Assembly: GCA_020025415.1 (NCBI GenBank)
Contig: JAHHSB010000043.1
Location: 1 to 9,437, forward strand
DNA: 9,437 bases
From: Oscillibacter sp.
Lineage (GTDB): Bacteria > Bacillota > Clostridia > Oscillospirales > Oscillospiraceae
Direction of reading: 5' to 3'
Positions 1-6,452 of the stretch are shown in pieces (the first letter of the stretch is position 1; each line of letters opens with the position of its first letter). The notes below the pieces were generated by a model, which was not told the DNA's origin, did no database searches, and saw nothing but the letters and a program-made list of their open reading frames with translations. Position numbers and translations under genes: made by a program.

Positions 1-439
1 CCACAGGCGGCAGATAGTGCATCACTTTGTGGACGCCCACTGCCTTGATGATCAGAGCCAGTACTACATACAAAAGGCCGGCCACCACGATGCCGCCGCA
101 GGTATACTGGAGCTTTTCCGCAGCGCCCATAGTCGCGTAGATGCCGCTGTCCATCTCCGCCATGGCCTGGAAGCCGCCCAGGAACGCGAAGGAGGAGCCC
201 AGGAAGGCAGGCACCTTCATCCGGGTGCACAGGTGGAAAAACAGCGTGCCCAAACCGGCGAAAAACAGCGTGGTCTGAATGTTCAGGGGCAGACCGTAGC
301 CCTGGACCAGAATGGGGACCAGCACGGTGGCGCCGAACATGGCAAACATATGCTGCAGGCCCAGGATCAGCATCTTAGGAATCCCCAGCTCCCGGGCGTC
401 CCGCACAGGAGCGGTGCCCATTTTCGTCTTTTCTCTCAT
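1..439 (-). CDS. uraA: Uracil/xanthine permease, NCS2 family (UraA-like), 3' end missing
   Basis: This is the N-terminal 146 residues of a nucleobase:proton symporter of the NCS2 family; the gene runs off the left edge, so roughly two thirds is missing. Family hallmarks are the stretch GLQHMFAMFGATVLVPIL at about residues 24-41 (first membrane helix) and KVPAFLGSSFAF at about 70-81, which matches the half-helix of E. coli UraA containing a substrate-site serine. Hydrophobic segments alternate as expected for an inner-membrane transporter. The ATG at 439 is chosen because AAGGGAG lies 7 nt upstream and the UraA-like region begins soon after. A near-consensus promoter (601-629) and a terminator hairpin in the leader (484-508) suggest regulated expression. 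UraA-like members usually carry uracil and PbuX/UapA-like members xanthine; the fragment resembles UraA more, but the C-terminal substrate residues are not visible. Confidence 0.87.
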   Translation of the reverse strand, partial: MREKTKMGTAPVRDARELGIPKMLILGLQHMFAMFGATVLVPILVQGYGLPLNIQTTLFFAGLGTLFFHLCTRMKVPAFLGSSFAFLGGFQAMAEMDSGIYATMGAAEKLQYTCGGIVVAGLLYVVLALIIKAVGVHKVMHYLPPV

Positions 440-483
440 GTGATTTCTCCCTTCAATTGGTGTTTCCGTCTCCGGGAAGGCAT

Positions 484-508
484 AAAAATACCGGCTTTTC
501 AGCCGGTA
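484..508 (-). terminator. Intrinsic terminator in the permease leader (candidate attenuator)
   Basis: On the minus strand an 8-bp perfect stem, TACCGGCT/AGCCGGTA, closes a GAAA tetraloop and is followed at once by TTTTT. It lies about 85 nt downstream of the predicted transcription start and 45 nt upstream of the permease ATG, so it is inside the 5' untranslated leader and not at a gene end. That placement is typical of transcription attenuation. The controlling ligand or protein is not evident. I see no convincing PyrR-binding consensus or purine riboswitch core. Confidence 0.72.
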
Positions 509-600
509 AAAAAGGGGATGACGCTACGGTGAAAATCATGGTTTCCGCTGTGTGCCCCATCGTACGCATCCTGCTGCCTCCCCTTCTTTTCATCGTTCAC

Positions 601-629
601 ATTATACAGAAAAAGGGGTGTTTTGACAA
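601..629 (-). promoter_or_regulatory. Sigma-A promoter of the permease gene
   Basis: The minus strand has TTGTCA (629-624) as the -35 and a perfect TATAAT (606-601) as the -10, with a 17-nt spacer. One mismatch to the sigma-70/A consensus makes this a strong predicted promoter. Transcription should begin near 594, giving a leader of about 155 nt before the permease ATG. Confidence 0.82.
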
Positions 630-636
630 GGCCGGA

Positions 637-665
637 TCCCACAATTCCCCCAGGGAATTGTGGGA
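637..665. repeat. Perfect inverted repeat, 13-bp arms, between DUF523 gene and permease promoter
   Basis: TCCCACAATTCCC (637-649), loop CCA, GGGAATTGTGGGA (653-665). It begins 17 nt past the DUF523 stop and ends 7 nt short of the permease -35. Neither side has an adjacent T-run of the kind expected of a good intrinsic terminator: the minus strand continues TCCGGCC and the plus strand AATCG. It could be a weak terminator for the NUDIX-DUF523 unit or a protein-binding operator for the permease promoter. Confidence 0.6.
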
Positions 666-682
666 AATCGTTGTAAAAAATG

Positions 683-1126
683 TCAGTATTCAGCCTCCAG
701 CTCCCCTAGTTCCGACTCACCCAGGACACGAATCCCTTGGTGCGCCAGCAGCTCGGCGGTGACGCCGCTGCCGGGGATCAGCGTGCGGGAAAAGCTGCCA
801 TCGTAAATCTCACCCTTCCCACAGGAAGGGCTGCGCTCTTTCAAGACCGCCGCAGTGCAGCTAAACGCTTCCGCCAGACGCAGTGCCTCTGCCGCGCCCC
901 GCCGGTAAGCCTCGGTGACATCCTTTCCGCTCCGGGTGCTGACCCGCTCTCCCTGGCGCTCCGCCGGATCTCGGGGGGTAGGCAGTCCCCCCATCTGCTC
1001 GGGACACACGGGGATGAGCTCATAGCGCTCCATCAGCCGTTCCACTCCCGGATAGGCCTTGGATGCCCCGTCATAGCGACAGCCCACCCCCAGCAGGCAG
1101 GCGCTGATCAGGATGCGTTTTTTCAT
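683..1126 (-). CDS. DUF523 family protein (YbbK-like)
   Basis: A 147-residue protein of the DUF523 family, whose biochemical function is not established. Family signatures are ISACLLG near the N-terminus (Cys10) followed by CRYDG (Cys16), VCPEQMGGLPTPR (Cys41) and LKERSPSCG (Cys102). The spaced conserved cysteines suggest metal or cofactor binding, which is inference. The frame is open to 1159, but the family start is MKKRILISACLLG at 1126. That ATG has an AGGGGGGA ribosome binding site about 6 nt upstream, so the 11 extra upstream codons are rejected. It lies 13 nt downstream of the NUDIX gene, and the NUDIX stop codon overlaps this gene's ribosome binding site, so the two are probably co-transcribed and perhaps translationally coupled. 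Family assignment is firm; function is unknown. Confidence 0.92.
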   Translation of the reverse strand: MKKRILISACLLGVGCRYDGASKAYPGVERLMERYELIPVCPEQMGGLPTPRDPAERQGERVSTRSGKDVTEAYRRGAAEALRLAEAFSCTAAVLKERSPSCGKGEIYDGSFSRTLIPGSGVTAELLAHQGIRVLGESELGELEAEY

Positions 1127-1139
1127 AGCCGTCCCCCCT

Positions 1140-1649
1140 TCAGCGGATTCGCTCTCCATTGAGTACCGCCAGTACCAGCTTGTCCCCCTCGTAGCGCAGT
1201 TTCAAAGAAAAGAAAGGTGCCTCCTCTTTCAGCAGCTTCAGGAAGATCCGGTCCCCCTCCCACTGGGGCAGTGACATAAATCGCTCCTGGGAGATCCACT
1301 CCAGTACGCCTTCGTCACACTCCTTCAGAGCTCCCGTCCAGTCGGTGGCGGTGAATAGATGCATATACTCCGTGTCCCACTGGTCGGAAATAAAGGTCAC
1401 GATGCCCCGGTAGCGCCACTGGGTCAGCGTCAGGCCCGTCTCCTCCCAAGTCTCCCGCAGGACGCACTCCTCGGGGCTCTCATCTTCCTCGAATTTTCCG
1501 CCTACACCGATCCACTTGTCGTGGTTCAAGTCATTTTCCTTTTTCACGCGATGAAGCATGAGATACTGCTGCTCCCCCTGCTCCTCCCGCTGGATATAGC
1601 ACAGCGTGGTCTGTAGGCCCCAGCCAGGGCCCGGATGCGCCTTTTTCAT
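1140..1649 (-). CDS. NUDIX hydrolase, MutT/8-oxo-dGTP diphosphatase-like
   Basis: A 169-residue cytoplasmic NUDIX enzyme. The full signature Gx5Ex7REUxEExGU is intact at residues 51-73: Gly51, Glu57, Arg65-Glu66 and the Glu69-Glu70 pair that binds Mg2+. The preceding HRVKKENDLNHDKWIGVGG resembles bacterial and MTH1-type nucleotide sanitation enzymes that hydrolyse oxidised purine nucleoside triphosphates to monophosphate and pyrophosphate. Substrate specificity cannot be read from sequence alone. The open frame extends to 1751, but ATG 1649 is preferred because GGAGGA lies about 10 nt upstream and the added 34 residues are low-complexity. The predicted promoter (1723-1751) also overlaps that extension. 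It is the first gene of a two-gene unit with DUF523 and is divergent from the DUF1653 gene. Confidence 0.9.
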   Translation of the reverse strand: MKKAHPGPGWGLQTTLCYIQREEQGEQQYLMLHRVKKENDLNHDKWIGVGGKFEEDESPEECVLRETWEETGLTLTQWRYRGIVTFISDQWDTEYMHLFTATDWTGALKECDEGVLEWISQERFMSLPQWEGDRIFLKLLKEEAPFFSLKLRYEGDKLVLAVLNGERIR

Positions 1650-1722
1650 ATGCTCGTTCTCCTCCCGCGCCGGTTTCGGCGCTCCCGGAGCGGCCGCTTT
1701 TCCGCTCTCTCGTCTGCTCCGC

Positions 1723-1751
1723 ATTATACCAGAGCCAGCCCCTTTGTTCAA
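1723..1751 (-). promoter_or_regulatory. Promoter of the NUDIX-DUF523 operon
   Basis: Minus-strand -35 TTGAAC (1751-1746), 17-nt spacer and perfect -10 TATAAT (1728-1723) preceded by TGG, an extended -10 element. Predicted start near 1716, giving a leader of about 65 nt. It stands back to back with the plus-strand promoter at 1764-1793, only 12 bp between the -35 boxes, so the two could compete or share an operator. Confidence 0.75.
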
Positions 1752-1763
1752 GCGCTCCCCCTC

Positions 1764-1793
1764 TTGCCTTTTTCCTCTCCGGTCGGTTATACT
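1764..1793 (+). promoter_or_regulatory. Probable promoter of the DUF1653 gene
   Basis: TTGCCT (1764-1769), 18-nt spacer and TATACT (1788-1793). Predicted transcription start near 1800, about 43 nt before the ATG. Two mismatches in the -35 and one in the -10 make it weaker than the divergent NUDIX promoter. Confidence 0.55.
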
Positions 1794-1842
1794 GAAACTA
1801 TCCCAGCCGGAATTTCCGGCGGCAACAGAAAGGATGCGTGTG

Positions 1843-2082
1843 ATGGAACTTCGTCCAGGCCGCTATCGCCATTTCAAGGGCAAGGAATATGCCCTCATCG
1901 CCCTGGCCACCCACTCCGAGACGCAGGAGCCCATGGTGGTCTACCGGGCCCTGTACGGAGAGCGGGGGCTGTGGGTCCGCCCCGCCGCCATGTGGAGCGA
2001 GACTGTGGAGCGGGCTGGATGGAGCGGTCCCCGCTTCACCTACCTGGGCCCCCTGGAGCCGGGGGAGAACGGGCTGGAATAA
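1843..2082 (+). CDS. DUF1653 domain-containing protein
   Basis: A 79-residue protein made almost entirely of a DUF1653 domain, a small family of unknown function. Recognisable family features are ELRPGRYRHFKGKEY at the start, HSETQEPMVVYRALYG in the middle and the tryptophan-rich LWVRPAAMW. No signal peptide or membrane segment is seen, so it is probably a soluble cytoplasmic protein. ATG 1843 is chosen because AGAAAGGA ends about 8 nt upstream. The in-frame ATG at 1834 abuts that ribosome binding site too closely, and GTG 1840 remains an alternative. It is the only plus-strand gene here, monocistronic, with its own probable promoter and a strong terminator that starts inside the stop codon. 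Function is not known and the context does not reveal it. Confidence 0.88.
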   Translation: MELRPGRYRHFKGKEYALIALATHSETQEPMVVYRALYGERGLWVRPAAMWSETVERAGWSGPRFTYLGPLEPGENGLE

Positions 2083-2121
2083 GAAAAGGTCATCGGCAAT
2101 ATGCCGATGACCTTTTCTTTT
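2081..2121. terminator. Bidirectional intrinsic terminator between convergent genes
   Basis: An 18-bp perfect stem, AAGAAAAGGTCATCGGCA (2081-2098) with its complement at 2102-2119, and a 3-nt loop. The T-rich arm ends supply U-tracts on both strands (CTTTTCTTTT on plus, CTTTTCTTATT on minus). The left arm starts at the second base of the DUF1653 stop codon, and the Dabb stop lies 12 nt beyond the other side, so it can end both convergent transcripts. Confidence 0.9.
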
Positions 2122-2130
2122 CAGGGAAGC

Positions 2131-2412
2131 TCAGAATTCGTAATCCACCGCCACCCGGTCCACCCGGATGGACTTGCACAAAGCGGAGACGGCCTGATGC
2201 CGGGGATCGGCCTTGTAGACGGCCAGATCCTCCAAAGAGGCAAAATCAGACACCAGCACCGCGTCATAATTGTCCGTGCCCACATTTTTGGCCACCTCAG
2301 AGCGCAGCAGCTGAGGAATAACCCCCTGCAGCCCCCGCAGCCCGTTCAGGAATTGCTCCTGCTCGGCCTCGGTGCCGGGGCGGAATTTCCACATCACGAT
2401 ATGACGGATCAT
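2131..2412 (-). CDS. Dabb family (stress-responsive A/B barrel domain) protein
   Basis: A 93-residue single-domain protein of the Dabb family (dimeric alpha-beta barrel, ferredoxin-like fold). Typical features are MIRHIVMWKFRPGT at the start, with the conserved histidine in the first strand, then NYDAVLVSDFASLEDLAVYKADPRHQAV, the family's second half with the central Asp-Pro-Arg-His segment. Such proteins form small dimers; most bacterial members have no assigned reaction. ATG 2412 lies only 3 nt after the aminotransferase stop codon, with a GGGGGT ribosome binding site inside that gene's end, so translational coupling is likely. It is the last gene of its transcription unit, ending at the bidirectional terminator. 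Whether it helps the aminotransferase or simply shares its transcript is unknown. Confidence 0.9.
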   Translation of the reverse strand: MIRHIVMWKFRPGTEAEQEQFLNGLRGLQGVIPQLLRSEVAKNVGTDNYDAVLVSDFASLEDLAVYKADPRHQAVSALCKSIRVDRVAVDYEF

Positions 2413-2415
2413 GGC

Positions 2416-3609
2416 TTACCCCCGCTTGTTGTAGGCTTCGATGCCCAGCGCCAGCAGGTCCATAGCCCGCTCCAGGTCGGTCTGCTTGAGCACATAAGCG
2501 ATGCGGATCTCGTTTTTGCCCTTGCCGGGGGTGGCGTAGAAGCTCTCGCCGGGGGCAAACATCACGGTGTCGCCATGATCCTCAAACTCCTCCAGCAGCC
2601 AGGTCTGGAAGCGGTCGGCGTCGTCCACGGGCAGGGCGGCCATGATATAGAACGCGCCCTTGGGGCACTCGCACACCACACCGGGGATTTCCTTGAGCTT
2701 GGCCATGGCCGTATCCCGGCGGCGCTTGTACTCTTCCCGCACCTTGGCAAAATAGCTGTCATCCACGGTGTAGAGGGCGGCGGCACCGATCTGATCCAGC
2801 GTGGCAGAGCACAGGCGGCCCTGGCAAATCTTCATGGCATGGGCCATGAGCTCTTTATTGCGGGAGATCAGCACGCCCACACGGGCGCCGCAGGCGGAAA
2901 AGCGCTTGGACACAGAGTCGATGATAATCACATTCTCCGCTGCGTCGGGGAACTCCGCCAGGCTGGCCAGCTTCTCACCGCCGTAGACGAATTCCCGGTA
3001 CACCTCGTCGCCGATGACGAACAGGTCATGCTCCTTGGCAATGTCCACAATCATCCGCATCTCCTCCCGGGTCAGCACCGCACCGGTGGGATTGCCGGGG
3101 TTGGTGACCATGATGGCCCGGGTGTGCTCGTTGATCTGGGATTCGATCTTGGCCCGCTCAGCGTAGTGATAGCCCTCTTCCGGGGTGGTGGGGATGGGGT
3201 GAATGGATCCGCCGGTCACCTGGACAAAGGTGTTGTAGTTGGGATAGAAAGGCTCGGGAATCAGGATCTCGTCCCCATCATCCAGAATGCAGGCCAGGGC
3301 AATCTCCAGCGCCTCGCTGCCGCCGGTGGTGGCCAGCATATCCGCCGTGTCAAAGTGGATATCCAAGCGGTCGTAATACTCCTTCACCGCCTCCAGAAAT
3401 ACCGGCACACCGGCGGAAGGGGCATACTCCAGCACCGGCTGGTGAAAACCACGCACTGCGTCAAAAAAGGCAGCCGGGGTCTCGATGTCAGGCTGACCGA
3501 TATTCAGATGATAAATTTTACGGCCCTTGGCCTCTGCCGCCAGGGCATAGGGGTGGAACTTCCGCATGGGCGACAGGCCGCAGCGCTCGATCTTACTGGA
3601 AAATTTCAT
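2416..3609 (-). CDS. Pyridoxal-phosphate-dependent aminotransferase, class I/II (AspB-like)
   Basis: A 397-residue fold-type I aminotransferase, full length for the family. Visible landmarks: NIGQPDIETP (36-45) in the substrate loop; GGSEAL (96-101) for phosphate binding; VTNPGNPTG with Asn170/Asn173; VIGDEVYREFVY with Asp201, which pairs with the pyridine nitrogen, and Tyr204; DSVSKRFSACGARVG with Lys235 as the Schiff-base lysine; and NEIRIAYV with Arg369, which binds the substrate alpha-carboxylate. All key catalytic residues are present, so it should be active. It moves an amino group between an amino acid and a 2-oxo acid; aspartate is a common substrate in this subgroup, but specificity cannot be called. 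ATG 3609 has AAGGAGG about 9 nt upstream. The frame is open to 3768, but that extension crosses the promoter (3650-3677). It is co-transcribed with the Dabb gene. Confidence 0.93.
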   Translation of the reverse strand: MKFSSKIERCGLSPMRKFHPYALAAEAKGRKIYHLNIGQPDIETPAAFFDAVRGFHQPVLEYAPSAGVPVFLEAVKEYYDRLDIHFDTADMLATTGGSEALEIALACILDDGDEILIPEPFYPNYNTFVQVTGGSIHPIPTTPEEGYHYAERAKIESQINEHTRAIMVTNPGNPTGAVLTREEMRMIVDIAKEHDLFVIGDEVYREFVYGGEKLASLAEFPDAAENVIIIDSVSKRFSACGARVGVLISRNKELMAHAMKICQGRLCSATLDQIGAAALYTVDDSYFAKVREEYKRRRDTAMAKLKEIPGVVCECPKGAFYIMAALPVDDADRFQTWLLEEFEDHGDTVMFAPGESFYATPGKGKNEIRIAYVLKQTDLERAMDLLALGIEAYNKRG

Positions 3610-3625
3610 ACCAGTGTCCCTCCTT

Positions 3626-3646
3626 GTATATCTCAAACAAATATAC
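3626..3646. repeat. Small inverted repeat in the aminotransferase leader
   Basis: GTATAT (3626-3631) and ATATAC (3641-3646) flank a 9-nt spacer between the predicted start of transcription and the AAGGAGG ribosome binding site. It could be an operator half-site pair or a weak RNA hairpin. It is short and AT-rich, so chance is a real possibility. Confidence 0.3.
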
Positions 3647-3649
3647 CTC

Positions 3650-3677
3650 ATTGTAGCACAACCGCAAAGTCTGTCAA
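3650..3677 (-). promoter_or_regulatory. Promoter of the aminotransferase-Dabb operon
   Basis: Minus strand has a perfect -35 TTGACA (3677-3672), 16-nt spacer and -10 TACAAT (3655-3650) preceded by TGC, an extended -10. Predicted start near 3643, about 34 nt before the ATG. Confidence 0.8.
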
Positions 3678-3766
3678 CACAATGCTTATCCAGCTTTGGG
3701 CTGCTTTGCGCCGGAATTTTTGACACTCTTGTCAGTTTTCCCAGACAGCTTTCCCCGTTTTCCATC

Positions 3767-3810
3767 AAAAAAACGAGAAAAGGCGTGCTTTTCCAGCACG
3801 CCTTTTTCTT
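3767..3810. terminator. Intrinsic terminator after ftsK
   Basis: A 12-bp stem, AAAAGGCGTGCT (3778-3789) with AGCACGCCTTTT (3795-3806), and a 5-nt loop. On the minus strand it starts only 3 nt past the ftsK stop codon and is followed by CTCG and a run of seven T. The plus strand also has a T-rich trailing arm, so it may act both ways. It separates ftsK from the aminotransferase promoter about 90 bp downstream. Confidence 0.88.
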
Positions 3811-6425
3811 TACAGTTCATCACCAGGAGCATCTGGCAGGGGATCTGCCTCCGCCCCAGGCGCGGCAGCATCCGTCCCCCGCATCTGCAGCTCCTGCCAG
3901 CGCTCCCGGGTAATGAGCAGCTGGCGGGGCTTGGAGCCCTCGAAGGGGCCGACAATGCCCCGCTCCTCCATCTGGTCCACCAGACGGGCAGCCCGGGAAT
4001 AGCCCAGCTTCAGCCGCCGCTGGAGCATGGAAACGGAGGCCTGTCCCGTCTCCAGAACCACGTCCACTGCTGCGGGCAGCAGCTCGTCGCACTCGTCAGC
4101 AGGCTTGGGAGCAGCAGAAGGCTTGCCGGCGCCTTTCTCCTTCTCCTGCAGGCTCTCTTCGATCTTCTGCAGCACTTCCTGATCGTAATGGGCCTCGCCG
4201 CTTTCTTTGACGTAGGCCACCACCCGGTCGATCTCCTCAGGGGTGATCATGCAGCCCTGCACCCGGGTGGGCTTACCCGCCCCCAGGGGGGCATAGAGCA
4301 TATCGCCCCGGCCCACCAGCTTCTCGGCGCCGGTGGTGTCCAGAATGATCCGGGATTCCAAGGAGGAGGCCACGGCAAAGGCGATCCGACTGGGAATATT
4401 GGCTTTCATCAGTCCGGTAATCACGTCGGCGGAGGGCCGCTGGGTTGCGATCACCAGGTGCATGCCGGCAGCACGGCCCATCTGGGCCACCCGGCAGATG
4501 GACTCCTCCACCTCCTTGGCGGCCACCAGCATCAGGTCAGCCAGCTCGTCGATCACCACCACTACGGAGGGCAGGGGGCTCAGCTCCTCGTTGGCCCGGG
4601 CCAGCCTGTTATACTCTTCCAGCTTCTTCACGCCGTGCTCAGAAAAGAGCCTATAGCGCTTCATCATCTCAAATACCGCCCACTGCAGCGCGCCGGCGGC
4701 CTTCTTCGGGTCCGTCACCACGGGGATAAGCAGATGGGGGATGCCGTTGTAGGGGGCCAGCTCCACCATCTTGGGGTCCACCATGATGAAGCGGACCTCA
4801 TCAGGAGTGGACTTATACAGCAGGCTGATGATCAGCGAGTTGGTACACACGGATTTACCGGAGCCGGTGGTACCGGCAATCAGGACATGGGGCAGCTTTT
4901 CGATGTTGCCGATCACGTTCTTGCCCCCGATGTCCCGGCCCAGGGCAAAGGCCACCTTGGAGCTGTGCTCCACAAACTCCCGGGACTCGATCACATCCCG
5001 GATGAGCACCGGCGTCACCTGCTTGTTGGGCACCTCGATGCCCACCACGGAGATCCGGTCGGGGATGGGGGCGATGCGCACGCCAGAAGCGCCCAGGGCC
5101 AGAGCAATATCGTCCGCCAGATTGGTGATCTTGGAGAGCTTGACGCCCTGATCCAAGGTAAATTCATAGCGGGTAACGGAGGGGCCGTGGACCACCTCGC
5201 CGGGATGGGCATCCACACCGAAGCTGGTCAGGGTCTCCGCCAGGCGGCGGGAATTATTCCGCAGCTCCGCCCCCACCTCCGCATAATTGGAGCTTCGATT
5301 CTCATCCAGCAAGCTGATGGGTGGGAAGTGATAGGGATCTCCGTCGGCCGTCAGCCCTTTCTCGATCTCCTCGGTCACGGCCACAGTGGCTGCCGCCACC
5401 TCTCCGGCACTCAGGCGGGTCTTCTCCGCCTCCCCACTGGAAGCAGGCTGGGCCGGCTCGTGTACCTGCACCGGCGGATCCGCGGGCTTTTCCCGGGGAA
5501 TGGCCGGGACCGGCTTTCTAACGGGAGCCAGGGCCGGCTCCGGCTCCTGGACGGGGCGCACTTCCTCCTCACAGGTCCCGTTCCCGCCGGTCAGTACCTG
5601 ATCCGGCGTGGCCTGCTGGTCAGACTTATGACGGAAAAAGCCGGTGAAGATGCCGGACTTTTTCTTCTCAACCGGCAGCTCGCCATCATCCAGGGGAATG
5701 TCGATCTGGGGTCTGGCCCGGCTGGTGTCTGCACGCCGGAGCGGCTCTTGGGGTACCACATGGATAGCGGGAGCCTTGATCGGCTCGGGCTCAGATTCCT
5801 CCTCATACGGGACCCAGTTGCGCCGTTTTTCCAGCAGCGCACCCAGCGTCAGGTGGAACGCCGCCATCAGCAGCACCACAAACAGAGCCGTAAAGAAAAT
5901 GATGGACGCGATCCTGGAAAAGACCGCCACAGACCCCAACGCCAGAGCGCCGGAAATAGCGCCGCCGGAGTGCAGGGCATTGCCGGACTTCCAGAGTATG
6001 GGCAGGATCTTCGCCGAGGACTCATATGTAGCCGTGACCAGCGCCATGTGGGCCAGAGAGCCGAACACCAGGGGCAGCAGCAGCGCACAGCTCACCCGCA
6101 GCTGGACCGGACGGCCATGATGGAACAGCAGGATCAGTGCCGCCAGCAGCAGCGACGGACCTGCCAGCCAGTATCCGTAACCAAACAGGCCCTTGATCAC
6201 CTTGGCCAACCAGTCGATAAAAATGGCCTGAATGCCAAAATAGCTCACCGCCACACACAGGGCCAGCAGCAGGAAGATCCCGCCCCACAGCTCCCTGCGG
6301 ATGGGGCGCTTTTGCGGCTGGCGGGTGGAACTGCGGCTTTTAGACCCGGACTTGGAGCCGGAACTGGAGCCGCTTTTTTTGCCGCTGCCGGTGGCGCTTG
6401 TTCTTTTCTTCGTGGATGCGGCCAA
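3810..6425 (-). CDS. ftsK: DNA translocase FtsK/SpoIIIE
   Basis: A septal DNA pump of about 871 residues that uses ATP to move chromosomes through the closing division or sporulation septum. Order of parts: a basic Ser/Gly/Lys-rich cytoplasmic tail (about 1-45); a four-helix membrane domain (about 47-200); an acidic, Pro-rich linker (about 205-360); the alpha domain; the RecA-like motor with Walker A GTTGSGKS (about 518-525) and Walker B VVVVIDELADLM (about 621-632); and a C-terminal gamma winged helix (about 780-840) with GYSRAARLVDQMEERGIVGP, which reads polarity motifs in DNA. Start: the frame allows GTG 6434, but AGGAGG directly abuts and overlaps it. TTG 6425 sits 8 nt from the same site and is preferred. 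It begins 27 nt after uppP, so the two probably share a transcript. FtsK and SpoIIIE cannot be separated by sequence; both fit. Confidence 0.96.
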   Translation of the reverse strand: MAASTKKRTSATGSGKKSGSSSGSKSGSKSRSSTRQPQKRPIRRELWGGIFLLLALCVAVSYFGIQAIFIDWLAKVIKGLFGYGYWLAGPSLLLAALILLFHHGRPVQLRVSCALLLPLVFGSLAHMALVTATYESSAKILPILWKSGNALHSGGAISGALALGSVAVFSRIASIIFFTALFVVLLMAAFHLTLGALLEKRRNWVPYEEESEPEPIKAPAIHVVPQEPLRRADTSRARPQIDIPLDDGELPVEKKKSGIFTGFFRHKSDQQATPDQVLTGGNGTCEEEVRPVQEPEPALAPVRKPVPAIPREKPADPPVQVHEPAQPASSGEAEKTRLSAGEVAAATVAVTEEIEKGLTADGDPYHFPPISLLDENRSSNYAEVGAELRNNSRRLAETLTSFGVDAHPGEVVHGPSVTRYEFTLDQGVKLSKITNLADDIALALGASGVRIAPIPDRISVVGIEVPNKQVTPVLIRDVIESREFVEHSSKVAFALGRDIGGKNVIGNIEKLPHVLIAGTTGSGKSVCTNSLIISLLYKSTPDEVRFIMVDPKMVELAPYNGIPHLLIPVVTDPKKAAGALQWAVFEMMKRYRLFSEHGVKKLEEYNRLARANEELSPLPSVVVVIDELADLMLVAAKEVEESICRVAQMGRAAGMHLVIATQRPSADVITGLMKANIPSRIAFAVASSLESRIILDTTGAEKLVGRGDMLYAPLGAGKPTRVQGCMITPEEIDRVVAYVKESGEAHYDQEVLQKIEESLQEKEKGAGKPSAAPKPADECDELLPAAVDVVLETGQASVSMLQRRLKLGYSRAARLVDQMEERGIVGPFEGSKPRQLLITRERWQELQMRGTDAAAPGAEADPLPDAPGDEL

Positions 6426-6452
6426 AGCCGGCACCTCCTCTTCTGTAAACCT

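Noticed and set aside
17..532. A plus-strand open frame of 171 codons at the left edge
   Set aside because: It is antisense to the permease gene and its leader, with no family resemblance; the minus strand gives a clear UraA-like protein with a ribosome binding site and promoter.
509..600. A purine riboswitch or PyrR-binding leader before the permease
   Set aside because: The conserved purine-aptamer segments are absent, and the GGGGAGGC stretch matches only part of the PyrR recognition sequence. I keep only the broader attenuator claim.
1650..1751. An N-terminal extension of 34 residues on the NUDIX protein
   Set aside because: It is low-complexity, lies between the promoter and the AGGAGG site, and would require transcription to start upstream of the predicted -35.
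2101..3723. A plus-strand open frame of 540 codons
   Set aside because: It is antisense to the aminotransferase and Dabb genes, has a His/Gly/Gln-rich composition, and begins inside the bidirectional terminator. The minus-strand genes have full catalytic motifs and ribosome binding sites.
3718..3735. A small hairpin TGACA-CTCT-TGTCA between ftsK and the aminotransferase gene
   Set aside because: Only five pairs and no following T-run suited to termination; the strong ftsK terminator nearby already explains the gap.
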